Shown here: piece by piece, positions 45,420 through 56,697 of the stretch
Position numbering within the stretch: the stretch's first letter is position 1
Layout: each line of letters starts with the position of its first letter
Assembly: GCA_021234155.1 (NCBI GenBank)
Contig: JAJEKV010000057.1
Coordinates: 7,717,956 to 7,781,955 of the forward strand
Length of the DNA stretch: 64,000 nucleotides
Direction: 5' to 3'
From: Isoetes taiwanensis
Taxonomy: Eukaryota > Streptophyta > Lycopodiopsida > Isoetales > Isoetaceae
Notes under the pieces: model-generated
Database searches by the model: none
Told to the model about the DNA's origin: nothing
What the model saw: the letters and a program-made list of their open reading frames with translations, nothing else
Made by a program: the position numbers and the translations under genes

Positions 45420-46271
45420 GTGGTTTGTCATTTCACCGGCCAGTTCCTTGATCTCAAGAGGATGGGATTTTGGTTGAAACAACATGCAAAGTTGGGATTG
45501 CCTCCGCGATGAGTCTCTCAAAGTTTTGGATAGGCAAAACAATTATTTCTTAGTGATGTTTGGGTATTCTATTGCTGTTGATAAACTAGTGGAGCGCGGG
45601 AGTGGATCCTTTGTGGGGACATTATCTCTCAGACGTATACACCCCCGGATTTCTTCCTAATAAGTCCGGGGTGCACGTCAGATGCCCCGCCGGGTTTGCA
45701 TTGGAGGACTTCCCAATTGAGTTGCAGGTTCCAGACTTCTTGGTCTCCATTGCCAATGGATTAGGGTTGCACCTTGCTCATTGATTACCAATGGTCCTCA
45801 GGGGATTTGTATTTCCCTTCCCACAGGCTTCCTCCCCAAGTCCTGTGGTTGTTAAAAAGTGGTCCACTCTTTTAAAAATATAAATTATCTTTGCTTAATG
45901 GCCTAGAGCTTGCCAACTGTTTCCTCGATGTTGAGGCCTTCTCTGGCAGTCGTGTGCAGACCCTCCATTCGCCTTCCTCCCTCGCTTCCCCGCTCCCTAC
46001 TTCTTCTTCCCCGCTGCCATCCCCTACTTCAACTCCGCTTCCTACACCTGTCCTGCCATCACCCCCTTCTTCGTCTTCTACCCTAGCCATTGGCACACTC
46101 CCCGCAGCCCATAATTGTCTTTCTTCGACCAACAAGAATTTGGACATGATTGCACGCATAAGCAAGAGCCGTATTGAAGAAGAATGGTCCATTGCCCGCA
46201 TGAAAAAAGCTCGGAGGAGGAATAGCTTTGCACCACAACCTTCTCAGATCTATTTCCTTAACCCACATTGA
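45420..46271 (+). pseudogene. LINE ORF1 (gag-like), copy 2, broken
   Basis: 45602-45784 reads PLWGHYLSDVYTPGFLPNKSG...FLVSIANGLGLHLAH, giving the C-terminal part of the DUF4283-like domain in frame across a region that is broken in copy 1. The Pro/Ser-rich linker and basic tail (RIEEEWSIARMKK) follow at 45891-46271 in another frame. Breaks near 45785, 45880 and 46250. Function as for copy 1. Confidence 0.6.
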
Positions 46272-46396
46272 GCCAACTCTCCACCAATGCACTACGCTGG
46301 CCCAATACCTTAAACACATTGGGCTGATCAAGTGGAGAATGAGTCTAATATACAAGTTGATATGGACTTAGAACATCCCCCACATCCACCTGATCA

Positions 46397-49300
46397 ATGA
46401 AGTTAATCTCCTGGAATGTGCGGGGGGTTGCCTCCTCCCCTACTAAAAGGAGCAGGTTGTCCATGGCCCTGACTAGGTGGGACTCAGATTTCATTTGTTT
46501 GCAAGAGCATAAATGCAAGAAAGAGGATGCCTACAAAGTTGCAGCAGTAATAAATAGACAATACAATGTTCTGGTGGCGGCCGCAGACTCGGCGAAGGCT
46601 GGTGTCCTTACAGCATGGAGGAGGACTATTACATTATCATTTACTCAGGTTGACAAATTTGGCCGGTGGATCATAGTCAAGTGGTTTGATAAAGGGCAAG
46701 AATGGGGATTGGTTAATGTGTATGCGCATAATCGACCACGCCGAGAGGCGATGGGCTTCTTTGCGTTCAAATATCGAGGTTAGGATCCTCGTTGCATGGA
46801 TCATGGTGGGTGATTTTAACATGGTTGAGCTTGAGCAAGGCGGATGTGGCAGAGGTGCGAGAGATAGTCTGCAGGGGGCTTTGAGCGGGAGCAATGGCAC
46901 CGCTTAATGCAAGATTGTAGCTTCATAGAAGTTGAGGGTCCCTCAAGTTTTACTTGGTGTAATGGTTGGTTGGGTGGTGGTAGAGCGTATGCAAGACATG
47001 ATAGAGGTTATTATAATGCTTTGGTAGCAACCCTGTTGCCTGCTTTTCATCGTGAGAACTGTTGAATAATCGCAATTTCGACCATAATCCACGGTATTTT
47101 CTCTTGTTCTCATACGATTGGTGCATCTTTTGCCTCTAAGACATATTTCAAGTTGAATACATTTTTTCTTGAAGGATGATGATTTTTTGGCGGGTCTGAC
47201 AAAGTGTGGTTCACTTCTTTTCTCGACCACGGGGGCATGGCGGTATTGTTGATGCTCGGCCTTTGCAAAGTCTTTTTGCTAAAGGTTGGGGTCGTGAGCG
47301 GGCTTACGCTAACCAAAGCCTTCTCACGCTCTTTATCGACAACTTGAGGCATGCGTGTCTATTGTCCCATCAGATGGTCAAGTGGAGTAAGCAAATTTGT
47401 GTAGCATTCCGCGGATGGAGTCGAACAGTGCACTTTGCCGCGATTAAAGCCGGGTTGCAATGGTTCAAGGAGGGAGACCGATGTGTGTGTTTTTCTTCAG
47501 AGCTGCCAAAAAAACAAGAAAGCTAGCTGATCTCTTCATCTCCGCGGTAGCGGGATGGGCGTGTTGTTTCAGATCCGGTGAGCTTAGAGGCTTTTTGCAT
47601 AATCACTTTTCAGCTTTCTTCATCGCTTTCTGCGTCTTCCTTTTCGGTCCCAGATTTTCAAGCTGCCTTGCTTTGCTAAGGTTCACCCTATAGTCATCAA
47701 TGAGCAAAGGGCCACTTTAGAGGCTGAGATAAGCCAAAATGATTTAGTGAGGCCACATTTTTCTCTCAAAGAGGGCAAATGTCCGGTCTTGATGGTATTC
47801 CAAGTGGAGTTTTTCCAGAGTATTGGGATTGGCTTGGTGTAGATGTGTATGATGCTTTTCGAGGATTTTAAAAGACAGAGGCACTGGACAAAATCCTCAA
47901 CTCTGGTTGCATCTCCCTTATTCCAAAATGTAAGGATCCCTCTTCCATTTCAGATTGAAGCCCATTACTTTGTTGTCCTCGGTGCAGGCAAGATCTTTGC
48001 TAAAGCTTTTGCTCGGAAGCTTTGTGGCGTGTTACCGAGTCCATCTCTTCCCACGGTCCGGGTTTCTTGCCCGCGGGGTGTATTTTTGAACAATGTGGCA
48101 GCAACATATGAGGGTCTCTATTGGGCTAGAATGCATGGTTACCCCATTGTGTACTTGAAGTTGGATTTTGCAAAAGCATATGGCGGTGTTGGACTGAGTT
48201 TCTGGAGCGGTGCCTTTACGCCTTGGTTTTGGTGCCGGTTTGGGTAAGGATGTTATGAAACTTCACTATTACGCTCGTTCTTGAGTTCTTTTCAAGGAGA
48301 ACCATCAACATTTTTTCAGTGTGGGACGCTGGCATTCGCCCGGTCGTCCTTTTGGCAACTTTTTTTTTTTTTACAATTGTGGAGATTCTTTCTCGTATTC
48401 TCTCTTGCGGTCACGGGGAAGGCATCCCGCATGGTCTTCCCATGAATCTTGGTTCACAAGAGATTCAGAATCGGTATGTGAGATGACACTTTCTTATTCT
48501 TAATGGTCGATGAGCGTAATTTGCAGAACGCCATTTCCTTGTTAGACGTTTCTCTTTGGCTTCGGTATCTTTGTTGGGTGGCAAAAAGTGTACTGCCACT
48601 GTGGCCCTAGACTCTCCGGTGCCATCTTACGTGGTTGCATTTCCATGGAAGGTTCTTCCTCATGGGAAGGCAACTAAGCTTCTAGGCATTCAGGTTGGTA
48701 TACACCTCTCATCCGGAGACGCGTGGGATGTCATTATTAAGGGGTTGGAAAGGCATTTGTTTTGGTGGTCCACGGCTAAAAGTTATCTATGGCTGGTCGT
48801 AATAAGCTGGTAAAGTCGGGCCTGAGTGGTACACATGTCTACATGGCATCCATCTTGTTAGCCTGCCGACAAAGATGCAGCTCATTGTTAAATCTTGTCG
48901 GGAACTTCATCCGGGTGGCACCCGAAGAAGGAGCTGATGTTAAAGTTAGGTTGGGCGAAAGTGCATTATGCCTAAACTTTGTGGGGGTTGGGATGATTCA
49001 CTTTCTCCTCCCGAGCAAGGTGTGCTGATCTCTAAGTTCATATGGCGGATTCTCAATAATGCCGATAGTTCTCCGGTTTTATGTCTCATTCACCAGTCTT
49101 TACAGATGTGCATTTCTTTTTTGGCTCTCCATCCATTAAGCCTCTCCTCCCATAGGCATTATTCTATCCGCTCTCTCCATATCCTAATGCATCTCCTTTC
49201 CTCAAGGGGTTGCTATGCTGGGGAGATTGTGCACACTTTGTTTGGTTCCATCCCATGGCCCACATGCATCCTATAGCCAGTTGGTGGATCCCTTTGGGTG

Positions 49301-50142
49301 GCGGCCGGGCGGATAGTCCCCGGTCTCTTGTCCATCCATTGGCCTTAGCGTCGGTGGCGGCGGCAGTGTGCTCACGGTCTGCATGGTATAATGAGACAAG
49401 ACCCCTATTGGCGTGGAATGAGTTCAAATTGAAGTTCCTTCTCCTTGATGGGACCAGGCCATTTGGGAAAAGGTAGGCTGCTACACTTCCTCCACACCCT
49501 GGCTGTGGCTCCCCCAACTACGGGTGGTTCATGGCGGTGTTAGAAGGAGCACTTGGTACACTCAATGTATGTGGTCCCGCTTCATCACAGGTGTTGCCTC
49601 CATCGCCAAAGTGGCCTTTGGTTATCCCCAGAACCTCATAAAAAAGCAGCGGTGGGTATGGGATAAATTGCTTCATCCTAAAAGCATCCCATTTTATGGT
49701 GGCGGATCACTCATAGATGCGTGCGGGTAAACATTGTTGTTCATCGATTTAGATCCGAAGTTTACGGATCCGCCCTCTTTACCTAGAGGGATGAGACAAT
49801 TGAGCCTTTGCTTTTTCTTGTGTCACCATGTTCGACTTGCTTGGCGGTGGCTTCCAGAGTCTTTTCCATTGTGATTTGAATAGTGGCAGCCCTATTGTGG
49901 TCTATCCTAGGTCTTGGGACAAGTTGGCAAAGAGGGCTTTCCACTTTAGATCTGCTTGGATCATCGGGTCCATCCGAAGAGAGGCAAATCTCTTCATCTT
50001 CAAGGGACAACTCTTTCAGGATGCATAGTGCTTAGCGATGCCGTGAGTAAGCATTGTGAAGGCGTACAAGTGTTCTTCCTTAAAGGATGACATCAAAAGT
50101 GTCATTTGGGAGCAATATCTTCAGATTCACACCTATTCATAG
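46397..50142 (+). pseudogene. LINE ORF2 (APE endonuclease-reverse transcriptase), copy 2, broken
   Basis: The first ~115 codons are intact and nearly identical to copy 1 (SWNVRG, LQEHK, VYAHN). GDFNMVELEQGG follows in another frame (46686-46907), then SFTWCN and RHDRGYYN. A 134-codon frame at 47843-48247 spans the finger-to-palm part of the reverse transcriptase, with motif A as LDFAKAYGG, keeping the catalytic Asp. The YxDD-type motif C near 48475 is scrambled, as in copy 1. The C-terminal zinc-knuckle region lies near 49640-49870, and the end (TAG at 50140-50142) matches copy 1. It is inactive as read. Some breaks are probably consensus errors. Confidence 0.85.
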
Positions 50143-50275
50143 TACACACTTGTGCTCATGGTGATCTGTGTTCTCTGCTTTTCTATGTTATGCATGTGGT
50201 GGGTAGTGTTGCTCTAGTGGATATTTTCTCCACTGGGTTTTGAGTCCCCCATGTACTCTTTGTATTCTTTTGAGT

Positions 50276-50281
50276 AATAAA
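50276..50281 (+). terminator. LINE polyadenylation signal AATAAA, copy 2
   Basis: It lies 14 bases before the 16-nt poly-A, equivalent to 37659-37664. Confidence 0.7.
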
Positions 50282-50600
50282 GGTCCACGTTCATCAAAAA
50301 AAAAAAAAAAACCTTAGAGGGGTTATCCTTGCTTGATGAAACTTTAGTTGTAGCACAACTTTACAGTTGCGTCGATCTGCAATAAGACCTTAATTCTATT
50401 TAGACATAAATATATAGAGGGATTATGCCTTGCTCGATCAAACCTCAATCATACTTAGAGATAAATTATAGAGGGTTTACAGCTTAATCAATCAAACCTT
50501 AAAGCGTTATCATTGCTCGATCAAACTATAGTTGTGGTACAACTTCACAGTTATGTCCTTCGGCGAGTTCATGAAGTGTCAGCACGCTCATAAAACAACC

Positions 50601-50630
50601 GACCAAGATGGGACTCGAACCCATAATCTC
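50601..50630 (-). tRNA. tRNA-Arg 3' fragment from the 70 bp local duplication
   Basis: Equivalent to 37993-38022: acceptor 3' strand and T arm only. Confidence 0.7.
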
Positions 50631-50670
50631 GGCGAGTTCATGAAGTGTCAGCACGCTCATAAAACAAACC

Positions 50671-50742
50671 GACCAAGATGGGACTCGAACCCATAATCTC
50701 CCGCTCCGGAGGCGAGCACCTTGTCCATTAGGCCACATGGTC
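50671..50742 (-). tRNA. tRNA-Arg(CCG), foldable copy
   Basis: Complete cloverleaf with CCG anticodon, intact A- and B-boxes, upstream CAA and downstream TTTT on minus. The D-stem side differs by one base from 39032 (gagcacc for gagcgcc on plus). Confidence 0.85.
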
Positions 50743-51645
50743 ATTGCTATATTTGGATTTTCACCTGAGACACTAGGATGGTTTGTGTTTTTCTTTTAAG
50801 TAAGAAACAAGAATGGTAGGCAACCATCTAAACGACTCAAAAAGGATTTTTTTTTTATCAACCCACAACTAGTAGTATATAAGAACAATCCCACAAAATT
50901 CATACATACGCTAAATCTATCCCTATGTATGTATTCTATAGAAAACCATAAACTAACATGTAATGGATTTGGGACCAAAAGAATCTAAGAACACAAGATT
51001 TATAGCTCATTTATATGCCCTAGTACTGCATTGTAGTGTTGCCTAATGAAACCTTTGTTTTTTGTTTAATATAATCCAACAGTAATTTCCATTATTTTGC
51101 AAAAAAAAGAGAAAAGAAAAAGAGAGTAATTTGTTAAGCCAATTTGGCAGGTTCACATATTACTTAATCTTTCATTACTTCTTATTCAATATAATGGAAA
51201 TATGTATGCCTTATATTATATTTTAACCAAGTAAAAGCAACATAACAAAAAATCAACTAATGCTCCAACTTGATCAAACTTCATGTTGACCAACCTTGAA
51301 CGATTTAGTCATATATATTCATAGAGGGTGATGCTTTGCTTTCGATCAAACCTTAGAGGGGTTATCCTTGCTTGATGAAACTTTAGTTGTAGCACAACTT
51401 TTACAGCTTGCATCGATCCGCAATAAGACCTTAATTCTATTTAGACATAAATCTATAGAGGGATTATGTCTTGCCGATCAAACCTCAATCATACTTTAGA
51501 AATAAATTATAGAGGGTTTACGGCTTAATCAATCAAACCTTAGAGCGTTATCATTTGCTCGATCAAACTATAGTCGCGGGTACAACTTCACGCTTATGTC
51601 GCCCGGCGAGTTCATGAAGTGTCAAAGACGCTCATAAAGCAAAGC

Positions 51646-51714
51646 CACCAAGATGGGACTCGAACCCATAATCTCCCCACCGGAGCGGCGCCTTGTCCAT
51701 TAGGCCACATGGTC
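51646..51714 (-). tRNA. tRNA-Arg(CCG)-derived copy, damaged
   Basis: The T arm and 5' half are intact. The anticodon arm and acceptor 3' flank are scrambled, while the duplicate at 39032 is intact. This again suggests consensus error. Confidence 0.65.
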
Positions 51715-52171
51715 ATTGCTATATTTGGATTTTCACCTGAGACACTAGGATGGTTTGTGTTTTTCTTTTAAGTAAGAAACAAGAATGGTAGGCAACCATC
51801 TAAACCTGACTCAAAAAGGATTTTTTTTTATCAACCTTACAACTAGCCGTATATAAGAACAATCCCACAAAATTCGTACATCTGCTAAATCTATCCCTAT
51901 GACGTATTCTATAGAAAACCATAAACTAACTTGTAATGGATTTGGGACCAAAAGAGTCTAAGAACACAAGATTTATAGCTCATTTATATGCCTAGTACAG
52001 ATTGCAGTGTTGCGCCTAATGAAACCTTTGTTTTTGTTCAATATAATCCAACAGTAATTTGGCGTATTTCGCAAAAAAGAGAAAAGAAAAAGAAAAAGAG
52101 AGTAATTTGGCAGGTTCGCATATTACGAATCATTCGTACTTCTTAGTCAATATAATGAAGATATGTATGCC

Positions 52172-52358
52172 GTGTTGCAAACCCAATATTTGTTGTTTGG
52201 TGCCTCCAGAACAACTCATATTGTTCTAAGTACTTCCAAAATAGCTTTGGTTCATATTCTCGCAATTGATCCCAAATAACTTAGGTGTCATGAATTAATT
52301 ACTATCAATAAACTACCTTCAAAACCATAGTATTCAAATTTCTGTCATTGTGTGGGCA
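52172..52358 (-). mobile_element. Fragment of Helitron H-A (duplicate)
   Basis: Equivalent to 39555-39743 and to 26060-26246. It ends at the A preceding the nested 5' TC. Confidence 0.7.
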
Positions 52359-54552
52359 TCTTATATTATAAAATTATACCGTATGTCCGTTGTGAATGGT
52401 GCCCTAGATCGGACGGTTGAGGATTTGATAGATCAACGGTGAAGATGACGTGTGCGTGTTTTCAACCAAAATTTCATCTTGATGTGCGCAATCCGACAGT
52501 TAAAGGGTTGAAGGGAAAAGGGAAAAGGGAAAAGGGAAAAGGGAAGGGAAAAAGGAAAGAAAGGAAAAGAGAGGGGAACCAGAGAAAAACGAAAAGGGAG
52601 AAAAAAGGGAAAGGGAAAATGGAAAGGGAAAGCAAAGGGGCATGGAAAAGGTAAAGGGAAGAGAAAGGGGGAAGGGGGAGAGCAAAAAGAACACTGAGAA
52701 GGAAAAGGGTGAGGAAAGGTAGAAAAGCGAAGGGAAAGGGAAAAGGACGGGAAAAGGGAAAAAGGGCATGGGGAAAAGAGGAAGAGAAATGGAGGAAAAG
52801 AGAAGCGGAAAAAAGGAAGAGAGAAAGGAGGGAGGACATGGGAAAAGGGAAAAGGAAAAGAACACAGGAGGGAGGAAAGGTAAGGAAAAAGACTACGAGA
52901 AGAGGGAAAGGGTGGGCAAAAGGAAGGAAGAAAGAACAATTTGTAAAAGGGAAAGAGAAATAAAGGAAGCAAAAAAAAAAAAGACATGAGAAAAAAGAAA
53001 AGGAAAAATAAAAGAAAAAGGAGGCAGTCGAGAGGGAAATGGAAGGGAAAAGGGCACGAAAAAAAGCAAAAGAGAGGGGAACCAGAGAAAAACGAAAAGG
53101 GAGAAAAAAGGGAAAGGGAAAATGGAAAGGGAAAGCAAAGGGGCATGGAAAAGGTAAAGGGAAGAGAAAGGGAAGGGAAAAAAAGAACACCGAGAAGGAA
53201 AAGGGTGAGGAAAGGTAGAAAAGCCGAAGGGAAAGGGAAAAGGGCGGAAAAAAAAAAAAAAGAGCATGGGGAAAAGAGGAAGAGAAATGGAGGAAAAGAG
53301 AAGCGGAAAAAAAAGGAAGAGAAAGGAGGGAGGACATGGGAAAAGGGAAAAGAAAAAGAACAGGGGGAGGGAGGAAAGGTAAAGGAAAAAGACTACTGAG
53401 AAGAGGGAAAAGGGTGGGCAAAAGGAAGGAAGAAAAGGGCACTGCATAAAAAGGGAAAGAGAAATAAAGGGAAGCAAAAAAGACATGAGGAAAAAAAGAA
53501 AAGGAAAAAATAAAAGAAAAAGGAGGCAAGTCGAGAGGGAAATGGAAGGAAAAGGGCAAAAAAAAAAGCAAAAAGAGAGAAAGGGTTGGGAGAGGAGGAA
53601 AAAGGGAGGAAAAAGGTCATTGGTAAAAAAAAAGAAAAAAAAAGAAAAGGGGAAGGGAAAAGGGAAGCGAAGGGGGTGGGATGGGAGAAAAGTAAAATAA
53701 GAAAAGGTAAAAAGGAAAAATGAATGAAAAGGGAGGGAAAAAAAAGAAGGGGAGATAGAAAAAAAAAAAAGCGAGGGGGGGGAAATGGAAAAGGCAAACG
53801 TGGGGGTAAAATGGGAAAATAGAAAGGGAGGTGAACGAAAAAAGGAAGAGCAAAATAGAAAAAGAAAAAAGAGAAGGAAAAGAGGGAAAAGGAGGGGGAG
53901 GAGGAAGAAGAGGAAAAATGTGAAGAAAGGGGAAAAGAGGATTGAAAAAGCATGGGAAAATAGAAGAGAAAGGGACATGGGAAAAAAGGGGAAGAGGAAA
54001 AAGATGAGGAAAGGGGAAAAAGGAAGGAAAAAATGGACATGGAAAAAGGGAAAGGGAAAAACAAAAAGAAAAAAAAAAAAAAGGGGGGGGAAAGGGAGGG
54101 AAAAGGGCACTAGAAAAAGGGGGAAAATGGAAGGGTTTGGGAAGGGAGGAAAAATGAAGGAAAAAAGGAAAAAAAAAAGAAAAGTTGGGGAGAAAGAAAG
54201 GGAAAAGGGAAAGGAAAGGGGAAAGGGGGAAGAAAAAACTTGGAAAAAAGGGCATGAGGAAAGGAGGAAGAGGGAAATGGGAAAAGGGAGGGGGGAAAGG
54301 GCACAGGAAAAGCGAAAAAAGGGCAACTATAAATTGGAGAAAAGGGAAGGGGAGAATAGAAAAGGAAAAACAGGGAAGCAGAAAACAGAAAAGGGAAATG
54401 AGGGAAATGGAATAATGGAAAAAGAAAAAGGTAAATTGGAAAATATAAAAAGGGAAAAGGGGCAGGGGAAAAATAGAAAAAAAAAAGTAAAGGCAAAGGG
54501 AAAGAGAAAAGGTAAGGGAAAGTGGAAAATGTGGTGAAATGCTCTTGATTAT
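52359..54552 (+). mobile_element. Homopurine Helitron H1, copy 2, lacking its 3' end
   Basis: 5' TCTTATATTATAAAATTA at 52359. It stops at 'gctcttgattat', as in copy 1. The internal ~0.5 kb duplication is clear from 'agaggggaaccagagaaaaa' near 52570 and again near 53073. Confidence 0.75.
52503..54535 (+). repeat. Homopurine tract 5, ~2.03 kb
   Basis: A/G on plus, colinear with tract 3. Frames of up to 477 codons are low complexity. Confidence 0.9.
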
Positions 54553-56329
54553 TCTTATATTATAAAATTATACCGTATGTCCATTGTGAATGGTGCTCTA
54601 GATCGGACGGTTGAGGATTTGATGGATCAACGGTGAAGATGACGTGTGCATGTTTTCAACCAAAATTTCATCTTGATCATTGCTTCAATATAATTTGTGC
54701 AATCCGACAGTTAAAGGGTTGAAGGGAAAAGGGAAAAGGGAAAAGGGAAGGGAAAAAGGAAAGAAAGGAAAAGAGAGGGGAAACTGAGAAAAAAGAAAAG
54801 GGAGAAAAAAGGGAAAGGGAAAGCAAAGGGGCATGGAAAAGGTAAAGGGAAGAGAAAGGGGGAAGGGGGAGAGCAAAAAGGACACTGAGAAGGAAAAGGG
54901 TGAGGAAAGGTAGAAAAGCGAAGGGAAAGGGAAAAGGAAAAGGACGGAAAAGGGAAAAAAAGGGCATGGGGAAAAGAGGAAGAGAAATGGAGGAAAAGAG
55001 AAAGGAAAAAGGAAGAGAGAAAGGAGGGAGGACAGGGGAAAAGGGAAAAGGAAAAGAACACAGGAGGGAGGAAAGGTAAGGAAAAAGACTACGAGAAGAG
55101 GGAAAGGGTGGGCAAAGGGAAGGAAGAAAGGGCACTGTAAAAAGGGAAAGAGAAATAAAGGGAAGCAAAAAAAAGACATGAGAAAAAAGAAAAGGAAAAA
55201 AATAAAAAGAAAAAGGAGAGGCCGAGAGGAAATGGAAGGAAAAGGGCACTAAAAAAAAAAAAAAAAAGAGAGAAAGGGTTGGGAGAGGATGAAAAAGGAA
55301 GGGAAAAAGGTCATTGGTAAAAAAGAATTCAAAAGAAAAAGGGGAAGGGGGAAAGGGAAGCGAAGGGGGTGGGATGGGAGAAAAGTAAAATAAGAAAAGG
55401 TAAAAGGAAAAAGGGAATGTGAAAAGGGGAGGGAAAAAAAGGAAGGGGGAGATAGAAAAAAAAAAGCGAGGAGGGGGGAAATGGAAAAGGCAAACGTGGG
55501 GTAAAATGGGAAAATAGAAAGGGGAGGTGAACGAAAAGGAAGAGCAAAATAGAAAAAGAAAAAGAGAAGGAAAAGAGGGAAAAGGAGGGGGAAGGAGGAA
55601 GAAGAGGAAAAATGTGAAGAAAGGGGAAAAGAGGATTGAAAAAAGCATGGGAAAATAGAAGAGAAAAGGGACATGGGAAAAAGGGGAAGAGGGAAAAGAT
55701 GAGGAAAGGGGAAAAAGGAAGGAAAAATGGACATGGAAAAAGGGAAAGGGAAAGAGCAAAAAGAAAAAAAAGGGGGAAAAGGGAGGGGAAAAGGGCACTA
55801 GAAAAAAGGGAAAATGGAAGGGCTGGGGAAGGGAGGAAAAATGAAGGGAAAAAAAAAAAAAAAAAGAAAAGGTGGGGGAGAAAGAAAGGAAAAAGGAAAG
55901 AAAAGGGAAAGGGGAAGAAAAACTGGAAAAAAGGGCATGAGGAAAGGAGGAAGAGGGAAATGGGAAAAGGGGGGGGAAAGCACCGGAAAAGCGAAAAAGG
56001 GCAACCATAAATTGGAGAAAAGGGAAGGGGAAAAAATAGAAAAAAAAAAGAGGAAAAAAAAAAGCGAGAAAAAGGAAATGAGGGAAATGGAATAATGGAA
56101 AAAAAAAAAGGTAAATTGGAAAATATAAAAAAGGAAAAGGGCAGGGGAAAAATAGAAAAAAAAAAAAAAGTAAAGGCAAAGGGAAAAGAGAAAAGGTAAG
56201 GGAAGTGGGAAAATGTGGTGAAATGCTCTTGATTATCTAATTTTAAAAGCGTGGATCCATTTAATGATTGCTCCAAGATATCATTTAAAAGTTCTAGCTA
56301 TGGGAAAAGAACGCCAGCACTTTAGCTAG
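54553..56329 (+). mobile_element. Homopurine Helitron H2, copy 2
   Basis: The 5' end is intact at 54553 and the 3' CTAG is at 56326-56329, followed by T. The terminal hairpin is scrambled here ('tatgggaaaagaacgccagcac'), while copy 1 (43694-43710) has it perfect. Confidence 0.8.
54715..56218 (+). repeat. Homopurine tract 6, ~1.5 kb
   Basis: A/G on plus, colinear with tracts 2 and 4. No genes. Confidence 0.9.
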
Positions 56330-56697
56330 TTCTATAGAAAACCATAAACTAACTTGTAATGGATTTGGGACCAAAAGAATCTAAGAACACAAGATTTATA
56401 GCTCATTTATATGCCTAGTACAGATTGCAGTGTTGTGCCTAATGAAACCTTTGTTTTTGTTCAATATAATCCAACAGTAATTTGGCGTATTTCGCAAAAA
56501 AGAGAAAAGAAAAAGAAAAAGAGAGTAATTTGGCGTAATTTTGAGGGTTCACATATTACTTAATCATTCGTACTTCTTAGTCAATATAATGAAGATATGT
56601 ATGCCTTATATTATATTTTAGAACCAAGTAAGCCCAACCATCCATTGGTTTTAGTCAGGTTCACATATTACGAATCACTCGTACTTCTTAGTCAATA
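56330..56697 (-). repeat. tRNA-repeat array, segment 7
   Basis: 'ttctatagaaaacc' through 'agtcaata', with the 22-base 'cccaaccatccattggtttta' interruption near 56632. No tRNA in this piece. It stops at the same 'tcaata/taatgg' site used by the Helitrons at 4051 and 23879. Confidence 0.75.

Larger units (their letters stand above)
45137..50311 (+). mobile_element. L1-type LINE, copy 2 (5.17 kb)
   Basis: It has the same structure, orientation and target-site duplication (AAACCTTAGAGGGGT at 45122-45136 and again across the end of the poly-A) as the LINE at 32517. Identical flanks show it arose by the segmental duplication. The poly-A is 16 nt rather than 27. The ORFs are broken at partly different positions from copy 1. 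Confidence 0.9.
50312..52171 (-). repeat. tRNA-repeat array, segment 6
   Basis: Duplicate of segment 5: two tRNA copies (50671, 51646) and one fragment (50601). It ends at 'gaagatatgtatgcc', before the H-A fragment. Confidence 0.85.

Noticed and set aside
32517..50311. The two LINEs considered as independent insertions
   Set aside because: They share the same 15-bp target-site duplication and the same flanks on both sides, so one insertion was duplicated.
52433..56276. Long frames of up to 500 codons on both strands
   Set aside because: Same artefact in the second duplicate.
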